Below are positions 10,758 through 20,338 of a DNA stretch of 64,000 nucleotides, piece after piece. The DNA lies in contig NZ_CP156989.1 in assembly GCF_039880525.1 (NCBI RefSeq), positions 558,001 to 622,000 of the forward strand, written 5' to 3'. The notes below the pieces were generated by a model, which did no database searches, had not been told where the DNA came from, and worked only from the letters and a program-made list of their open reading frames with translations. Both the position numbers and the translations under genes were made by a program. Each line of letters starts with the position of its first letter. The stretch's first letter is position 1. The DNA is from Agrococcus sp. ProA11. GTDB lineage: Bacteria > Actinomycetota > Actinomycetes > Actinomycetales > Microbacteriaceae.

Positions 10758-11194
10758 CAGTGGCCCCCCTCGATCGGCGCGAAGACGTTCATGAGGTGAT
10801 TCGGCACGAAGTAGGCCATCAGCACGGCCACGAATCCGAGCACGACCCAGAAGAGCAGGCGCTGGTGCCTGGTCGCCCACGGCCACGCGTCGACCAGGAT
10901 GATGCGCAGGCCGTTCATGGCGTGCAGCACGACCGCGCCGACCAGCACGACCTCGCCGAGGCCCATGATCGGGTTCTTGTACGTCGCCATGACGGCGTTG
11001 TACGCCTCAGGGCTCACCCGGATGAGCGCCGTGTCGAGCACGTGCACAAGCAGGAAGAAGTAGATCGCCACACCGGTGATCCGGTGCAGCACCCACGACC
11101 ACATGCCCTCGTTGCCGCGATACAGCGTGCCGCTGAACGTGGTCCTCCGAGGCGCGGGGTCGGGGAGGGTGAGGCTGCTCGATGTCTCAGACAC
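10757..11194 (-). CDS. sdhC: Succinate dehydrogenase cytochrome b556 subunit
   Basis: First gene of the sdhCDAB operon, 145 residues with three transmembrane helices. The signature HRITG is at 38-42 and the probable heme-ligand histidine is His91 in VLHAMNGLR. The GTG at 11194 is chosen because GGAGGGAA lies six to seven bases upstream; an ATG ten codons earlier lacks such a site. The operon has one likely promoter upstream (TAGGAT, 11234-11239) and four tightly linked genes. Confidence 0.9.
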   Translation of the reverse strand: MSETSSSLTLPDPAPRRTTFSGTLYRGNEGMWSWVLHRITGVAIYFFLLVHVLDTALIRVSPEAYNAVMATYKNPIMGLGEVVLVGAVVLHAMNGLRIILVDAWPWATRHQRLLFWVVLGFVAVLMAYFVPNHLMNVFAPIEGGH

Positions 11195-11233
11195 GCGCGT
11201 TCCCTCCGTCGTTCGTCCGGGCAAGGTCCTCTC

Positions 11234-11239
11234 ATCCTA
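11234..11239 (-). promoter_or_regulatory. Probable -10 box of the sdhCDAB operon
   Basis: TAGGAT on the minus strand lies 39 bases before the sdhC GTG, leaving a leader of about 30 bases that contains the ribosome site. No convincing -35 is visible at the right distance. Confidence 0.4.
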
Positions 11240-11272
11240 TGCCCGCACGGGGGGACAACCTGCACGCGTGCC

Positions 11273-12424
11273 TCACACTCCGATGCGGTCTTCCGATCGA
11301 CGTCGGAGGCGCAGCGCCGCCTGTTCGTAGTGCGCGATCAGCTCGTCGGCGACCACCGGCCACGAGCGTCCGAGCACGCGTCGACGGCCCGCCTCGCCCA
11401 TGCGCGAGCGCAGGCTCGCGTCGGCGGCGAGTGCCTCGACCGCGCCGCGCAGCTCGGCGGCGTCGTCGGGCGCGAAGAGGAATCCGGTGGTGTCGTGCTC
11501 CACCAGATCGATCGGGCCGCCGGCGCGCGGCGCGACCACGGGCAGGCCGGCGGCGGCCGCCTCCTGCAGCGTCTGACCGAAGGTCTCCTCCGCGCCGGTG
11601 TGCACGAAGACGTCGATCGCCGCGTAGGCGCTCTGCAGCGCGGCGCCGGCGAGCTGGCCGAGGAAGACCGGCCGGAGGCTCGCGAGCTGCCTGCGGGTCT
11701 GCTCCATGCCCGGCCCGTCGCCGACGACCACCAGTCGGATGCCACGGATGCCCTTGAGCGCCCGCAGCCGCTCGAGCCCCTTCTCGGGGGCGACACGACC
11801 GACGTATCCGACGATGGTCTCGCCGCGGGGAGCGATGCGTCGCCGCAGTGCCGCCGCCTCCGGGCTCATGCGCCGATCGGGGTGGAATCCGGTCAGGTCG
11901 ACGCCGCGTGCCCAGCGGTGCACGCGCTGCACGCCGGCCGCCGCGAGATCGTCGATGGCTGCTGACGACGGCGCCAGCGTGCGGTCGGCCGCGTTGTGGA
12001 TGCGGCGGAGCATCTGCCAGGCCACCGCTGATCCGGCGCCCAGCCGGTTGCTGCGGGCGAAGCCGGCCACGTCGGTCTGGTAGATCGCCACGCTGGGCAC
12101 GCCGAGCCGCGCCGCCTCGGCGATCGCCTGCCCGCCGAGCAGGAAGGGGCTCGCGGCATGCAGCACGTCGGGCCCGAATCGATCGAGCATGGCCGCCACC
12201 TGCGGAGTGGGCAGGCCGACGGGGAACCGGCGGTACGGGAAGGACGCCACCTCGTGCACGGGCACGCCGCGGTAGTGCTTCGGAGCGCCGCAGCGCGGGG
12301 TGATCACGATCGCCTCGCGCCCGGTGTCCACCAGATGATCCAGCACGCGACAGACGGAGGTCGTCACCCCGTTGACGGTCGGCAGGAAGCTCTCGGTCAC
12401 GATCGCGACTCGCTCGATGCTCAC
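11273..12424 (-). CDS. Family 4 glycosyltransferase, MgtA-like alpha-mannosyltransferase
   Basis: A 383-residue GT-B enzyme that probably moves mannose from GDP-mannose to a lipid acceptor. The N-terminus RVAIVTESFLPTVNGVTTS is the family acceptor-side start; the C-terminal half has VGYVGRVAPEKGLERL and the nucleotide-sugar motif ending in TGAEETFGQTLQEAAAAGLP. This layout matches mycobacterial and corynebacterial MgtA, hence the call. It is divergent from manC, which makes GDP-mannose, supporting mannose as donor. The start is GTG with a TACGGT -10 box six bases upstream, so probably leaderless. Acceptor unknown. Confidence 0.75.
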   Translation of the reverse strand: MSIERVAIVTESFLPTVNGVTTSVCRVLDHLVDTGREAIVITPRCGAPKHYRGVPVHEVASFPYRRFPVGLPTPQVAAMLDRFGPDVLHAASPFLLGGQAIAEAARLGVPSVAIYQTDVAGFARSNRLGAGSAVAWQMLRRIHNAADRTLAPSSAAIDDLAAAGVQRVHRWARGVDLTGFHPDRRMSPEAAALRRRIAPRGETIVGYVGRVAPEKGLERLRALKGIRGIRLVVVGDGPGMEQTRRQLASLRPVFLGQLAGAALQSAYAAIDVFVHTGAEETFGQTLQEAAAAGLPVVAPRAGGPIDLVEHDTTGFLFAPDDAAELRGAVEALAADASLRSRMGEAGRRRVLGRSWPVVADELIAHYEQAALRLRRRSEDRIGV

Positions 12425-12430
12425 GTAACC

Positions 12431-12523
12431 ACCGTAGGAGCGCGCGCCCGTGGGTTCGCCGGTCGGGCGGTGAACGCCGGGTGAACGTCCGCCGTCGGTC
12501 GCCCCCTAGCCGCTCACTAGGCT
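12431..12523. promoter_or_regulatory. Divergent promoters for mannosyltransferase and manC
   Basis: The 105-bp gap carries a minus-strand TACGGT (12431-12436) six bases from the GTG of the glycosyltransferase and a plus-strand TAGGCT (12518-12523) six bases from the GTG of manC. Both genes appear leaderless and could share regulation. Confidence 0.5.
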
Positions 12524-12529
12524 CGGGGC

Positions 12530-13642
12530 GTGGCCACCATCGACGACTTCTACAGCATCATCCCCGCTGGCGGCGCCGGCTCGCGGCTCTGGCCGCTCTC
12601 GCGAGCGGACGCGCCGAAGTTCCTGCACGACCTGACTGGCAGCGGCAAGACGCTGCTGCGCGCCACCTTCGATCGGCTCGCGCCGCTCACGGGGGAGGGG
12701 CGCACGCTCGTGGTCACCGGCCGCGCCCACCGCGCCGCGGTGGAGGCGCAGATCCCCGAGCTCGAGGACGCGAACATCGTGCTGGAGGCGGATCCGCGCG
12801 ATTCGACGGTCGCGATCGCACTTGCGGCCGCCGTGCTCCGTCGCCGCGAGCCCGACGTCATCATCGGCTCCTTCGCCGCCGACCACGTGATCGAGGACGA
12901 GCGGGCCTTCCGCCGGGCAGTGACGGAGGCCGCAGCGGCCGCGCGCGCCGGCTACATCGCCACCATCGGCATCACGCCGACGGAGCCGGCGATCGGCTTC
13001 GGCTACATCCGCGCCGGTGACGCGCTGGGCATCGAGGGCACCCCCCACGCCGCAGTGGTCGAGCAGTTCGTCGAGAAGCCGTCCGCGCAGGTCGCCCGCC
13101 GCTACCTCGAGGATGGCGACTACCTCTGGAACGCCGGCATGTTCATCGCGCGCGCCGACGTGCTGCTGGCAGAGCTCGCCAAGGAGGAGCCGGTGCTCGC
13201 CGCGCAGATCGAGGAGCTTGCGGCCGTCTGGGATGAGCCGGCCCAGCGCGGACCTGCGGTGGATCGCGTCTGGCCGCAGCTGAAGAAGATCGCGATCGAC
13301 TACGCGATCGCCGAGCCTGCCGCGGCGCGCGGTCGCATGGTCGTCGTGCCGGGGGACTTCGACTGGGACGATGTGGGCGACTTCTCCGCTGTCGCGAAGC
13401 TGCACAACCACGGCCGTCGGGGCCGCCTCGCGATCCTCGGCTCCGAGGGCACCGTGCTCGCCGACTCCGCGAGCGGCATCGTGGTCTCGCAGTCGCGGCG
13501 CATCATCTCGGTGGTCGGCATCCACGACGTCGTGATCGTCGACACCCCGGATGCGCTGCTCGTCACCACGACCGACAACGCGCAGCGCGTGAAGCAGGTC
13601 GTGGATGCGGTGCGCCGCTCCGGCAACACCGACGCGCTCTGA
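12530..13642 (+). CDS. manC: Mannose-1-phosphate guanylyltransferase
   Basis: Makes GDP-mannose from GTP and mannose-1-phosphate. The 370-residue protein has the nucleotidyltransferase signature PAGGAGSRLWPLSR (12-25) with a following lysine near residue 30, and FVEKPSAQVARRYLEDGDYLWNAG in its middle, including the WNAGMF motif of this family. It lacks the C-terminal phosphomannose isomerase domain of bifunctional enzymes. The GTG start follows a TAGGCT box by six bases with no ribosome site. It faces the mannosyltransferase-like gene across a 105-bp divergent region. Confidence 0.9.
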   Translation: MATIDDFYSIIPAGGAGSRLWPLSRADAPKFLHDLTGSGKTLLRATFDRLAPLTGEGRTLVVTGRAHRAAVEAQIPELEDANIVLEADPRDSTVAIALAAAVLRRREPDVIIGSFAADHVIEDERAFRRAVTEAAAAARAGYIATIGITPTEPAIGFGYIRAGDALGIEGTPHAAVVEQFVEKPSAQVARRYLEDGDYLWNAGMFIARADVLLAELAKEEPVLAAQIEELAAVWDEPAQRGPAVDRVWPQLKKIAIDYAIAEPAAARGRMVVVPGDFDWDDVGDFSAVAKLHNHGRRGRLAILGSEGTVLADSASGIVVSQSRRIISVVGIHDVVIVDTPDALLVTTTDNAQRVKQVVDAVRRSGNTDAL

Positions 13643-13697
13643 CCGCGGCCGGTCGGCCGTCGGTCCCTTCGCCAGGGCTGGGCGCGCGACGGCAGCG

Positions 13698-14657
13698 CTA
13701 TCCGGCGGCGACACCCGGCTCCGCCCCGTCCGCGGCGCGCGCGGCGGGACGCAGCCGCGGCGGCCAACGGTGGTCGCCGCGTCGCACGATGGCGAGGATG
13801 TCCTGCTCGATCTGAGGCCACTCGTCGTGGATCTGCTCCCAGGTCAGTCGCACCACCAGATAGCCCAGCGCCACGTGGATGCGGTCGGTGCGTCGATCGC
13901 GCTGGAACGCCTCCGCGTCGGTGTGCCACGCAGCCGAGTCGCACTCGATGATCAATCGATCGCCGATCAGCAGGTCGACGCGTCGACGCCCGATCCACTG
14001 CTGCACGCGCACGACGATGCCGAGGCGTCGCAGCCGCAGCCGCACCATCGACTCCGTGCCGGCCTCGCTCTTCGGCTCCACGAGCTCGAGCAGTGCCCGC
14101 ACGCGCAGCGGCGCATCCTCCGACCAGTGCCGCAGCTCGTCGAGCGTCGCCAGCTTGCGGTGCACGATCGAATCGGCGACGGTGATCAGCTGCTCGCGGT
14201 CCGCGCATCGGAGCGCGCACCGGAACGCCGTCTCCAGATCGTCGATCGCCGCCAGCACCGGCGGGTTGCTGCCGTACGGGCGGCAGCCCTTCGCGGCCCG
14301 ATCGCGCGCGGGACGCCGCGCGCCCTGCGCGGCCGCTCCGCTCGGCGGCCTGTGGGACTCCTTCGGCTGCCCCCGGCGATCGCGCTGCGCGTCGGCTCGG
14401 CGGACGTGCCCCAGCGTGCGCCTCGGCTGCCAGGCCCCGAGATGCTCCATCGCGCTCAAGCAGCTGACCGCGCCGCACGCCCGCACCGCGGCCACTGCTG
14501 CTGGATCGCCTCGGTAGGCCAACCAGCCGCGACGCACGCGGGTGAAGGTTCCCGCAGCGACCGCGTCACGGATCTGGCGCTTGGTCACGCCCGCCCGCCG
14601 CAGCTGCGCGGTGGTGAGCACGCCGAGCGAGGCGGAGAACAACTGCGGTGCATCCAT
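13698..14657 (-). CDS. DUF559-type endonuclease-like protein with winged-helix N-terminus (paralogue 1)
   Basis: A 319-residue protein. The N-terminus (GVLTTAQLRRAGVTKRQIRDAVAAGTFTRVRRGWLAY, split here as residues 12-48) resembles the AbiEi-like winged-helix antitoxin domain. The C-terminal part is DUF559, a Vsr-like PD-(D/E)xK nuclease fold: RRVDLLIGD (225-233), IIECDSAAWH (236-245) and a terminal GYLVVRLTWEQI. Residues 80-125 are unusually Arg-rich and may hide a sequence drift or local frameshift. The ATG at 14657 is the first start at the domain edge; further upstream the frame runs into repeats. Biological role unknown; a second family member is at 49601-50578. Confidence 0.7.
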   Translation of the reverse strand: MDAPQLFSASLGVLTTAQLRRAGVTKRQIRDAVAAGTFTRVRRGWLAYRGDPAAVAAVRACGAVSCLSAMEHLGAWQPRRTLGHVRRADAQRDRRGQPKESHRPPSGAAAQGARRPARDRAAKGCRPYGSNPPVLAAIDDLETAFRCALRCADREQLITVADSIVHRKLATLDELRHWSEDAPLRVRALLELVEPKSEAGTESMVRLRLRRLGIVVRVQQWIGRRRVDLLIGDRLIIECDSAAWHTDAEAFQRDRRTDRIHVALGYLVVRLTWEQIHDEWPQIEQDILAIVRRGDHRWPPRLRPAARAADGAEPGVAAG

Positions 14658-14753
14658 GCGCGGAGGATGGGGCACGCGGGCGGTCGTGCGCGGGGGCGAT
14701 CGCAGCCCCTGTGGACGGTGCCGCCCGCACCTGCGAGGGCGGTGCCGCCGGCT

Positions 14754-14809
14754 CGTGCTGTCGGCGCGGTGCTGACGGCACGGTGCTGACGGCACGGTGC
14801 TGACGGCAC
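14754..14809. repeat. 14-bp tandem repeat, three exact copies and one degenerate copy
   Basis: GGTGCTGACGGCAC is repeated exactly three times at 14768-14781, 14782-14795 and 14796-14809; the preceding 14 bases (14754-14767, CGTGCTGTCGGCGC) are a degenerate fourth copy. Each unit contains GTGC-TGACG-GCAC, a small inverted repeat, and junctions form GCACGGTGC. The array lies about 100-150 bp upstream of the two flanking starts. Confidence 0.85.
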
Positions 14810-14937
14810 CGTGCCGAAGGCGGGGCGCAGCGCGCTGCCAGCGCCCCGGGCGCGCTGGGGTGCGGGAGCGCCCGGTTGCAGGGACGAGCCGGCGGCCGCC
14901 GCAGGCGCCGCAGCGACCCGCGCACGAGGCCTCCGGC

Positions 14938-14943
14938 TACGAT
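14938..14943 (+). promoter_or_regulatory. -10 box for the first BMP lipoprotein gene
   Basis: TACGAT lies 26 bases before the TTG start, leaving a leader of about 20 bases that contains AAGGAG. Confidence 0.5.
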
Positions 14944-14969
14944 GGCGCCACCGCACGAAGGAGTCTGAC

Positions 14970-16046
14970 TTGTCCCGCACGCTCGCTGTCCCCGCGCTCG
15001 CCGCGCTCCTCCTGCTCGCCGGCTGCAGCGCGGCGCCGCCCGCAGCCACCGACGAGCCAGCCGACCCAGGGGCCGAGCAGACGCTCGAGTGCGCCCAGAT
15101 GGTGACGAACTCCGGCGGCCTCAACGATCGCTCGTTCAACGAGACCAGCTGGGCTGGCATGGAGCGCGCGGAGCAGGAGCTCGGCGTGACCGCGAACGTG
15201 CTCGTCTCGACCACCGAGAGCGACCTCGCCCCCAACGTGCAGGCGGCCGTCGACACAGGATGCGGCTTCGTGCTGACGGTCGGCTACGAGCTGTTCGCCG
15301 CGACCGAGGAGCAGGCCGCGGCCAACCCCGACGTGCAGTTCGCCATCGTCGACGAGATCGTCGAGGGCCCGAACGTGCGATCGATCGTCTTCGACACCGC
15401 GCAGGCGGCGTACCTCGCCGGCTACACCGCCGCATCCGTCTCCGAGACCGGCGTGGTCGCCACCTTCGGCGGGGGCAACCAGCCGCCCGTCACCCTCTTC
15501 ATGGACGGCTTCGCCGCCGGCATCGAGGCCTACAACGAGGCCAAGGGAGCCTCGGTGAGCCTGCTCGGCTGGGACCCGGCCACGCAGGACGGCACCTTCA
15601 CCGGCGACTTCGAGAATGTCAGCCTGGGGCAGTCGCAGACCCAGGCGTTCATCGCGCAGGGCGCCGACGTGATCCTGCCGGTCGCCGGCCAGGTGGGGGA
15701 GGGCGCATTCCGCGCCTCGCTCGACACCGGTGGCCGTGCACTCGTGATCTGGGTCGACAACGACGGCTACGACACCCTCCCGGCCGAGTTCCGGCCGCTG
15801 CTGCTCACGAGCATCCTGAAGAACACCGAGGATGCGGTGGTCGCCGCGGTCACGGATGCTGTCGACGGCACGATCTCGGCAGAGCCCATCATCGGCACGC
15901 TCGAGAACGGCGGCGTCGGCATCGCACCCTTCCACGACCTCGAGTCCCGCATCAGCGAGGAGACGATGGCGGAGCTCGATGCGCTGCGCCAGCAGATCAT
16001 CGCGGGCGAGATCACGATCGAATCGCCCTCCAGCCCCGGAAGCTGA
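14970..16046 (+). CDS. BMP-family nucleoside-binding lipoprotein (first copy)
   Basis: Solute-binding lipoprotein of a BmpA/PnrA-type nucleoside ABC importer, 358 residues, anchored outside the membrane. The signal peptide LSRTLAVPALAALLLLAGCS ends in the lipobox LLAGC, so lipidation is expected at the cysteine near residue 19. NSGGLNDRSFNE and later QAAYLAGYTAA, TFGG and VSLLGWDPATQDGTFTGDF are BMP-family motifs. The TTG start is preferred because AAGGAG stands seven bases before it and the signal peptide begins there; the longer upstream frame is not signal-like. It is followed by a second, diverged BMP gene. Confidence 0.9.
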   Translation: MSRTLAVPALAALLLLAGCSAAPPAATDEPADPGAEQTLECAQMVTNSGGLNDRSFNETSWAGMERAEQELGVTANVLVSTTESDLAPNVQAAVDTGCGFVLTVGYELFAATEEQAAANPDVQFAIVDEIVEGPNVRSIVFDTAQAAYLAGYTAASVSETGVVATFGGGNQPPVTLFMDGFAAGIEAYNEAKGASVSLLGWDPATQDGTFTGDFENVSLGQSQTQAFIAQGADVILPVAGQVGEGAFRASLDTGGRALVIWVDNDGYDTLPAEFRPLLLTSILKNTEDAVVAAVTDAVDGTISAEPIIGTLENGGVGIAPFHDLESRISEETMAELDALRQQIIAGEITIESPSSPGS

Positions 16047-16054
16047 GCGAGTTT

Positions 16055-16070
16055 GCAACGATTGCGTTGC
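16055..16070. promoter_or_regulatory. Inverted repeat upstream of the second BMP gene
   Basis: GCAACG-ATTG-CGTTGC is a perfect six-base inverted repeat with a four-base centre, nine bases after the first BMP stop and about 40 bases upstream of the TATGCT -10 box. It could be an operator or a short hairpin. Confidence 0.4.
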
Positions 16071-16109
16071 GGTGCTCGGGAAGCGACCCAAGGCTGCGGT
16101 GCGCCGCCG

Positions 16110-16115
16110 TATGCT
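16110..16115 (+). promoter_or_regulatory. -10 box for the second BMP lipoprotein gene
   Basis: TATGCT lies 57 bases upstream of the TTG start, implying that the second BMP gene has its own promoter and a leader of about 50 bases. Confidence 0.4.
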
Positions 16116-16172
16116 CAAGCCATCATGCGCTCTGCCGCGTCGCGGCGAGCATCCTGTGCACTGGAGGATCCC

Positions 16173-17270
16173 TTGAGGAAGTTCACTCGTTCCGCCGCCC
16201 GTGGCGGCGCTCTCGCGATCGGCGCAGCGCTGCTGCTCGTCGGCTGCTCCGCCGCTCCCGACGCACCGACCGGCTCCGAGCCCGGTGCCGAGGAGCCCAC
16301 CGTCGACGTCCAGCCCTGCATCGTCTCCGACGAGGGTGGCTTCGACGACCGCTCGTTCAACCAGCTCGGCGCTGAGGGCCTGCGCGCCGCTTCCGAGACG
16401 CTCGGTGTCGAGCCGATCGAGGTCGAGTCCTCGTCGCCGTCGGACTACGCGCCGAACCTCGACAGCGTCATCGCGCAGGGCTGCAACATGGTCGTCTCCG
16501 TGGGCTTCGCGCTCGCCGAGGCAACGGGTGCCGCCGCCGAGGCGAACCCCGACGTGAACTTCGCCATCATCGACAGCACGGTCGAGGGCGAGCTCGCGAA
16601 CGTGCAGCCGATCCTGTACGACACGGCACAGGCAGCGTTCCTCGCCGGCTACGCCGCCGCCTCGCACTCCGAGTCGGGCAAGATCGCGACCTGGGGCGGC
16701 ATCGCGATCCCTCCGGTCACGATCTTCATGGACGGCTTCGTCCAGGGCGCGGAGTACTACAACGAGCAGAACGGCACGGACGTGCAGGTGCTCGGCTGGG
16801 ACGTCGACACGCAGGAGGGCTCCTTCACGGGTGGCTTCGCCGCCGGCGTCGAGGCCAAGGCCATCGCCGAGACCTTCATCGGACAGGGCGCTGACGTGCT
16901 CCTGCCCGTCGGTGGTCCGATCTTCCTCTCGGCGATCGAGGCGATCCGCGACGCGGGCGACGACTCGGGCATCGTGATGATCGGTGTCGACGCCGACCTG
17001 TACGAGACGTCGGCCGACAACGGCGACCTCTTCCTCACGTCGATCCTCAAGGGCATGTCGACCGGTGTGGAGACCGTCGTCGAGCAGGCCGCCGCCGGCG
17101 AGTTCACGAACGAGCCGTACGTCGGCACGCTCGAGAACGACGGCGTGGGCATCGCTCCCTTCCACGACTTCGAGGATGAGGTCGATGGCGAGCTGCAGGC
17201 GCAGCTCGACGAGATCCGTGCCGCCATCATCGCCGGCGACATCATGGTCGAGTCGCCCGCCAGCCCGTAG
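16173..17270 (+). CDS. BMP-family nucleoside-binding lipoprotein (second copy)
   Basis: A second 365-residue substrate-binding lipoprotein next to the nucleoside ABC transporter. The signal peptide ends LLLVGCS (lipobox near residues 22-26), followed by an Ala/Pro/Glu linker. DEGGFDDRSFNQLG, QAAFLAGYAAA, TWGG and VQVLGWDVDTQEGSF match the first copy closely, but the proteins differ over much of their length. The TTG start is supported by GGAGG five bases upstream. A strong hairpin follows its stop, so it is probably made in excess over the ATPase and permeases. Confidence 0.9.
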   Translation: MRKFTRSAARGGALAIGAALLLVGCSAAPDAPTGSEPGAEEPTVDVQPCIVSDEGGFDDRSFNQLGAEGLRAASETLGVEPIEVESSSPSDYAPNLDSVIAQGCNMVVSVGFALAEATGAAAEANPDVNFAIIDSTVEGELANVQPILYDTAQAAFLAGYAAASHSESGKIATWGGIAIPPVTIFMDGFVQGAEYYNEQNGTDVQVLGWDVDTQEGSFTGGFAAGVEAKAIAETFIGQGADVLLPVGGPIFLSAIEAIRDAGDDSGIVMIGVDADLYETSADNGDLFLTSILKGMSTGVETVVEQAAAGEFTNEPYVGTLENDGVGIAPFHDFEDEVDGELQAQLDEIRAAIIAGDIMVESPASP

Positions 17271-17286
17271 GGTCAGGCAGCATCCA

Positions 17287-17320
17287 CGAGTGGGGGTCGG
17301 CTGCAGCCGGCCCCCACTCG
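17287..17320 (+). terminator. Long hairpin between BMP lipoprotein and ABC ATPase genes
   Basis: A 16-base arm (17287-17302) pairs with 17305-17320 with a single G-T wobble; a practical loop is CTGCAG. It lies 16 bases after the second lipoprotein stop and 86 bases before the ATPase start, and could act as a partial terminator or 3' stabilising hairpin. Confidence 0.65.
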
Positions 17321-17405
17321 CGTGCGCGGCACCCGGCGCGCGAGCGAGCAGGCTGCAGAACCGGTTAGATTCACGTACGTCGTCGGCGACGTCGGAGGAG
17401 GACAC

Positions 17406-18931
17406 ATGACTCTCGAGCACTCGACTCTCGAGCTTCGTGGCATCACGAAGCGCTTCGGAGCGCTCACCGCGAACGACCACATCGACCTCGTGGTCAATGC
17501 GGGCGAGATCCACTGCCTCCTGGGCGAGAACGGTGCCGGCAAGTCCACGCTCATGAACGTGCTCTACGGCCTGTATCGGGCCGAGGAGGGCGAGATCCTG
17601 CTCGAGGGCGAGGTGCAGCACTTCGCCGGACCCGGTGACGCGATGCGCGCCGGCATCGGCATGGTGCATCAGCACTTCATGCTCATCCCCGTCTTCACGG
17701 TGGCCGAGAACGTGCTGCTCGGGCACGAGAAGGCGCTCGGCGGCCTGAGCGGAGCCAAGGAGAAGGTGCGGGAGATCTCGGAGCGCTTCGGCTTCCACGT
17801 CGATCCCGACGCGAAGATCGAAGACCTGCCGGTGGGCGTGCAGCAGCGCGTCGAGATCATCAAGGCCCTCTCGCAGGACGCGAAGGTGCTGGTCTTCGAC
17901 GAGCCCACCGCCGTGCTCACGCCGCAGGAGACCGACGAGCTCATGGCGATCATGCAGCAGCTGCGCGACGAGGGCACCGCCATCGTGTTCATCACCCACA
18001 AGCTGCGCGAGGTGCGCGCGATCGCCGACCGCATCACCGTCATCCGGCTCGGCAAGGTCGTCGGTGAGGCCAGCCCCGAGTCGTCCAGCACCGAGCTCGC
18101 GTCGATGATGGTCGGCCGCCCGGTCGAGCTCACCGTGCAGAAGCAGCCCCCGGTGCACACCGACAACCAGCTGGAGGTCACGGGCCTCACCGTGCTCGAC
18201 TCGATCGGTCAGAAGGTCGTCAACAACGTGTCGTTCACCGTCCGCGGCGGCGAGGTGCTCTGCATCGCCGGGGTGCAGGGCAACGGCCAGACCGAGCTCA
18301 CCGAAGCGATCCTCGGTCTGCAGCCCAAGGCAGCGGGCTCGATCAGCCTCAACGGCACCGAGCTGCTCGGCAAGTCGGTGCGCCAGGTGCTCGACTCCGG
18401 CGTCGGCTTCGTGCCGGAGGATCGCAAGGTCGACGGGCTGGTGGGCGAGTTCTCGATCGCCGAGAACCTGATGCTCGACCGCTACCGGGGCGCACCGTTC
18501 GTCTCCGGGGGCACCGTGAACCGCGGTGAGCGCGACGAGTTCGCGACCGAGAACCTGGACGCCTTCGACATCCGCGCACAGGGCATCCACTCGCACGTCG
18601 GCACGCTCTCGGGCGGCAACCAGCAGAAGGTGGTGCTCGCGCGAGAACTCGGCCGATCCCTGGCGCTGTTCGTCGCGTCGCAGCCCACGCGCGGTCTCGA
18701 TGTCGGCTCGATCGAGTTCGTGCACAGCCAGATCATCGCCACCCGCGACGCCGGCATCCCCGTGATCGTCGTCTCCACCGAGCTCGACGAGGTCGTCGGG
18801 CTCGCCGATCGCATCGCGGTGATGTACCGCGGCGGCATCGTCGGCATCGTCCCGGCAGACACCAGCCGCGACACGCTCGGCCTCATGATGGCCGGCGAAC
18901 GCCACCCCCAGCCTGCAGAAGGAGCCGCAGC

Positions 18932-18935
<4 letters not shown>
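17406..18935 (+). CDS. Nucleoside ABC transporter ATPase, two fused nucleotide-binding domains
   Basis: Energises nucleoside import. The 509-residue protein has two ABC domains. The first is intact: LLGENGAGKSTLMNVLYGLY (Walker A near 37-44), MVHQHFMLIP, LPVGVQQRVEIIKAL and LVFDEPTAVLTPQE. The second has a degenerate Walker A (GVQGNGQTE), LSGGNQQKVVLAREL and VASQPTRGLDVGS, the pattern normal for YufO/BmpB-type and sugar ABC ATPases. ATG is preceded by GGAGGAG. Its last four bases overlap the GTG of the first permease. A TTAGAT-like box near 17385 may be a local promoter. Confidence 0.93.

Positions 18936-20334
<1,399 letters not shown>

Positions 20335-20338
<4 letters not shown>

Larger units (their letters stand above)
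14658..14969. other. 312-bp gap between DUF559 gene 1 and the first BMP lipoprotein gene
   Basis: No gene is evident. The stretch holds the promoter side of the DUF559 gene, a 14-bp tandem repeat at 14754-14809 and, near its right end, a TACGAT -10 box and AAGGAG ribosome site for the lipoprotein gene. Confidence 0.6.

Noticed and set aside
14754-14809. CRISPR array
   Set aside because: Repeat units are 14 bp and directly adjacent without spacers; no cas gene is present.
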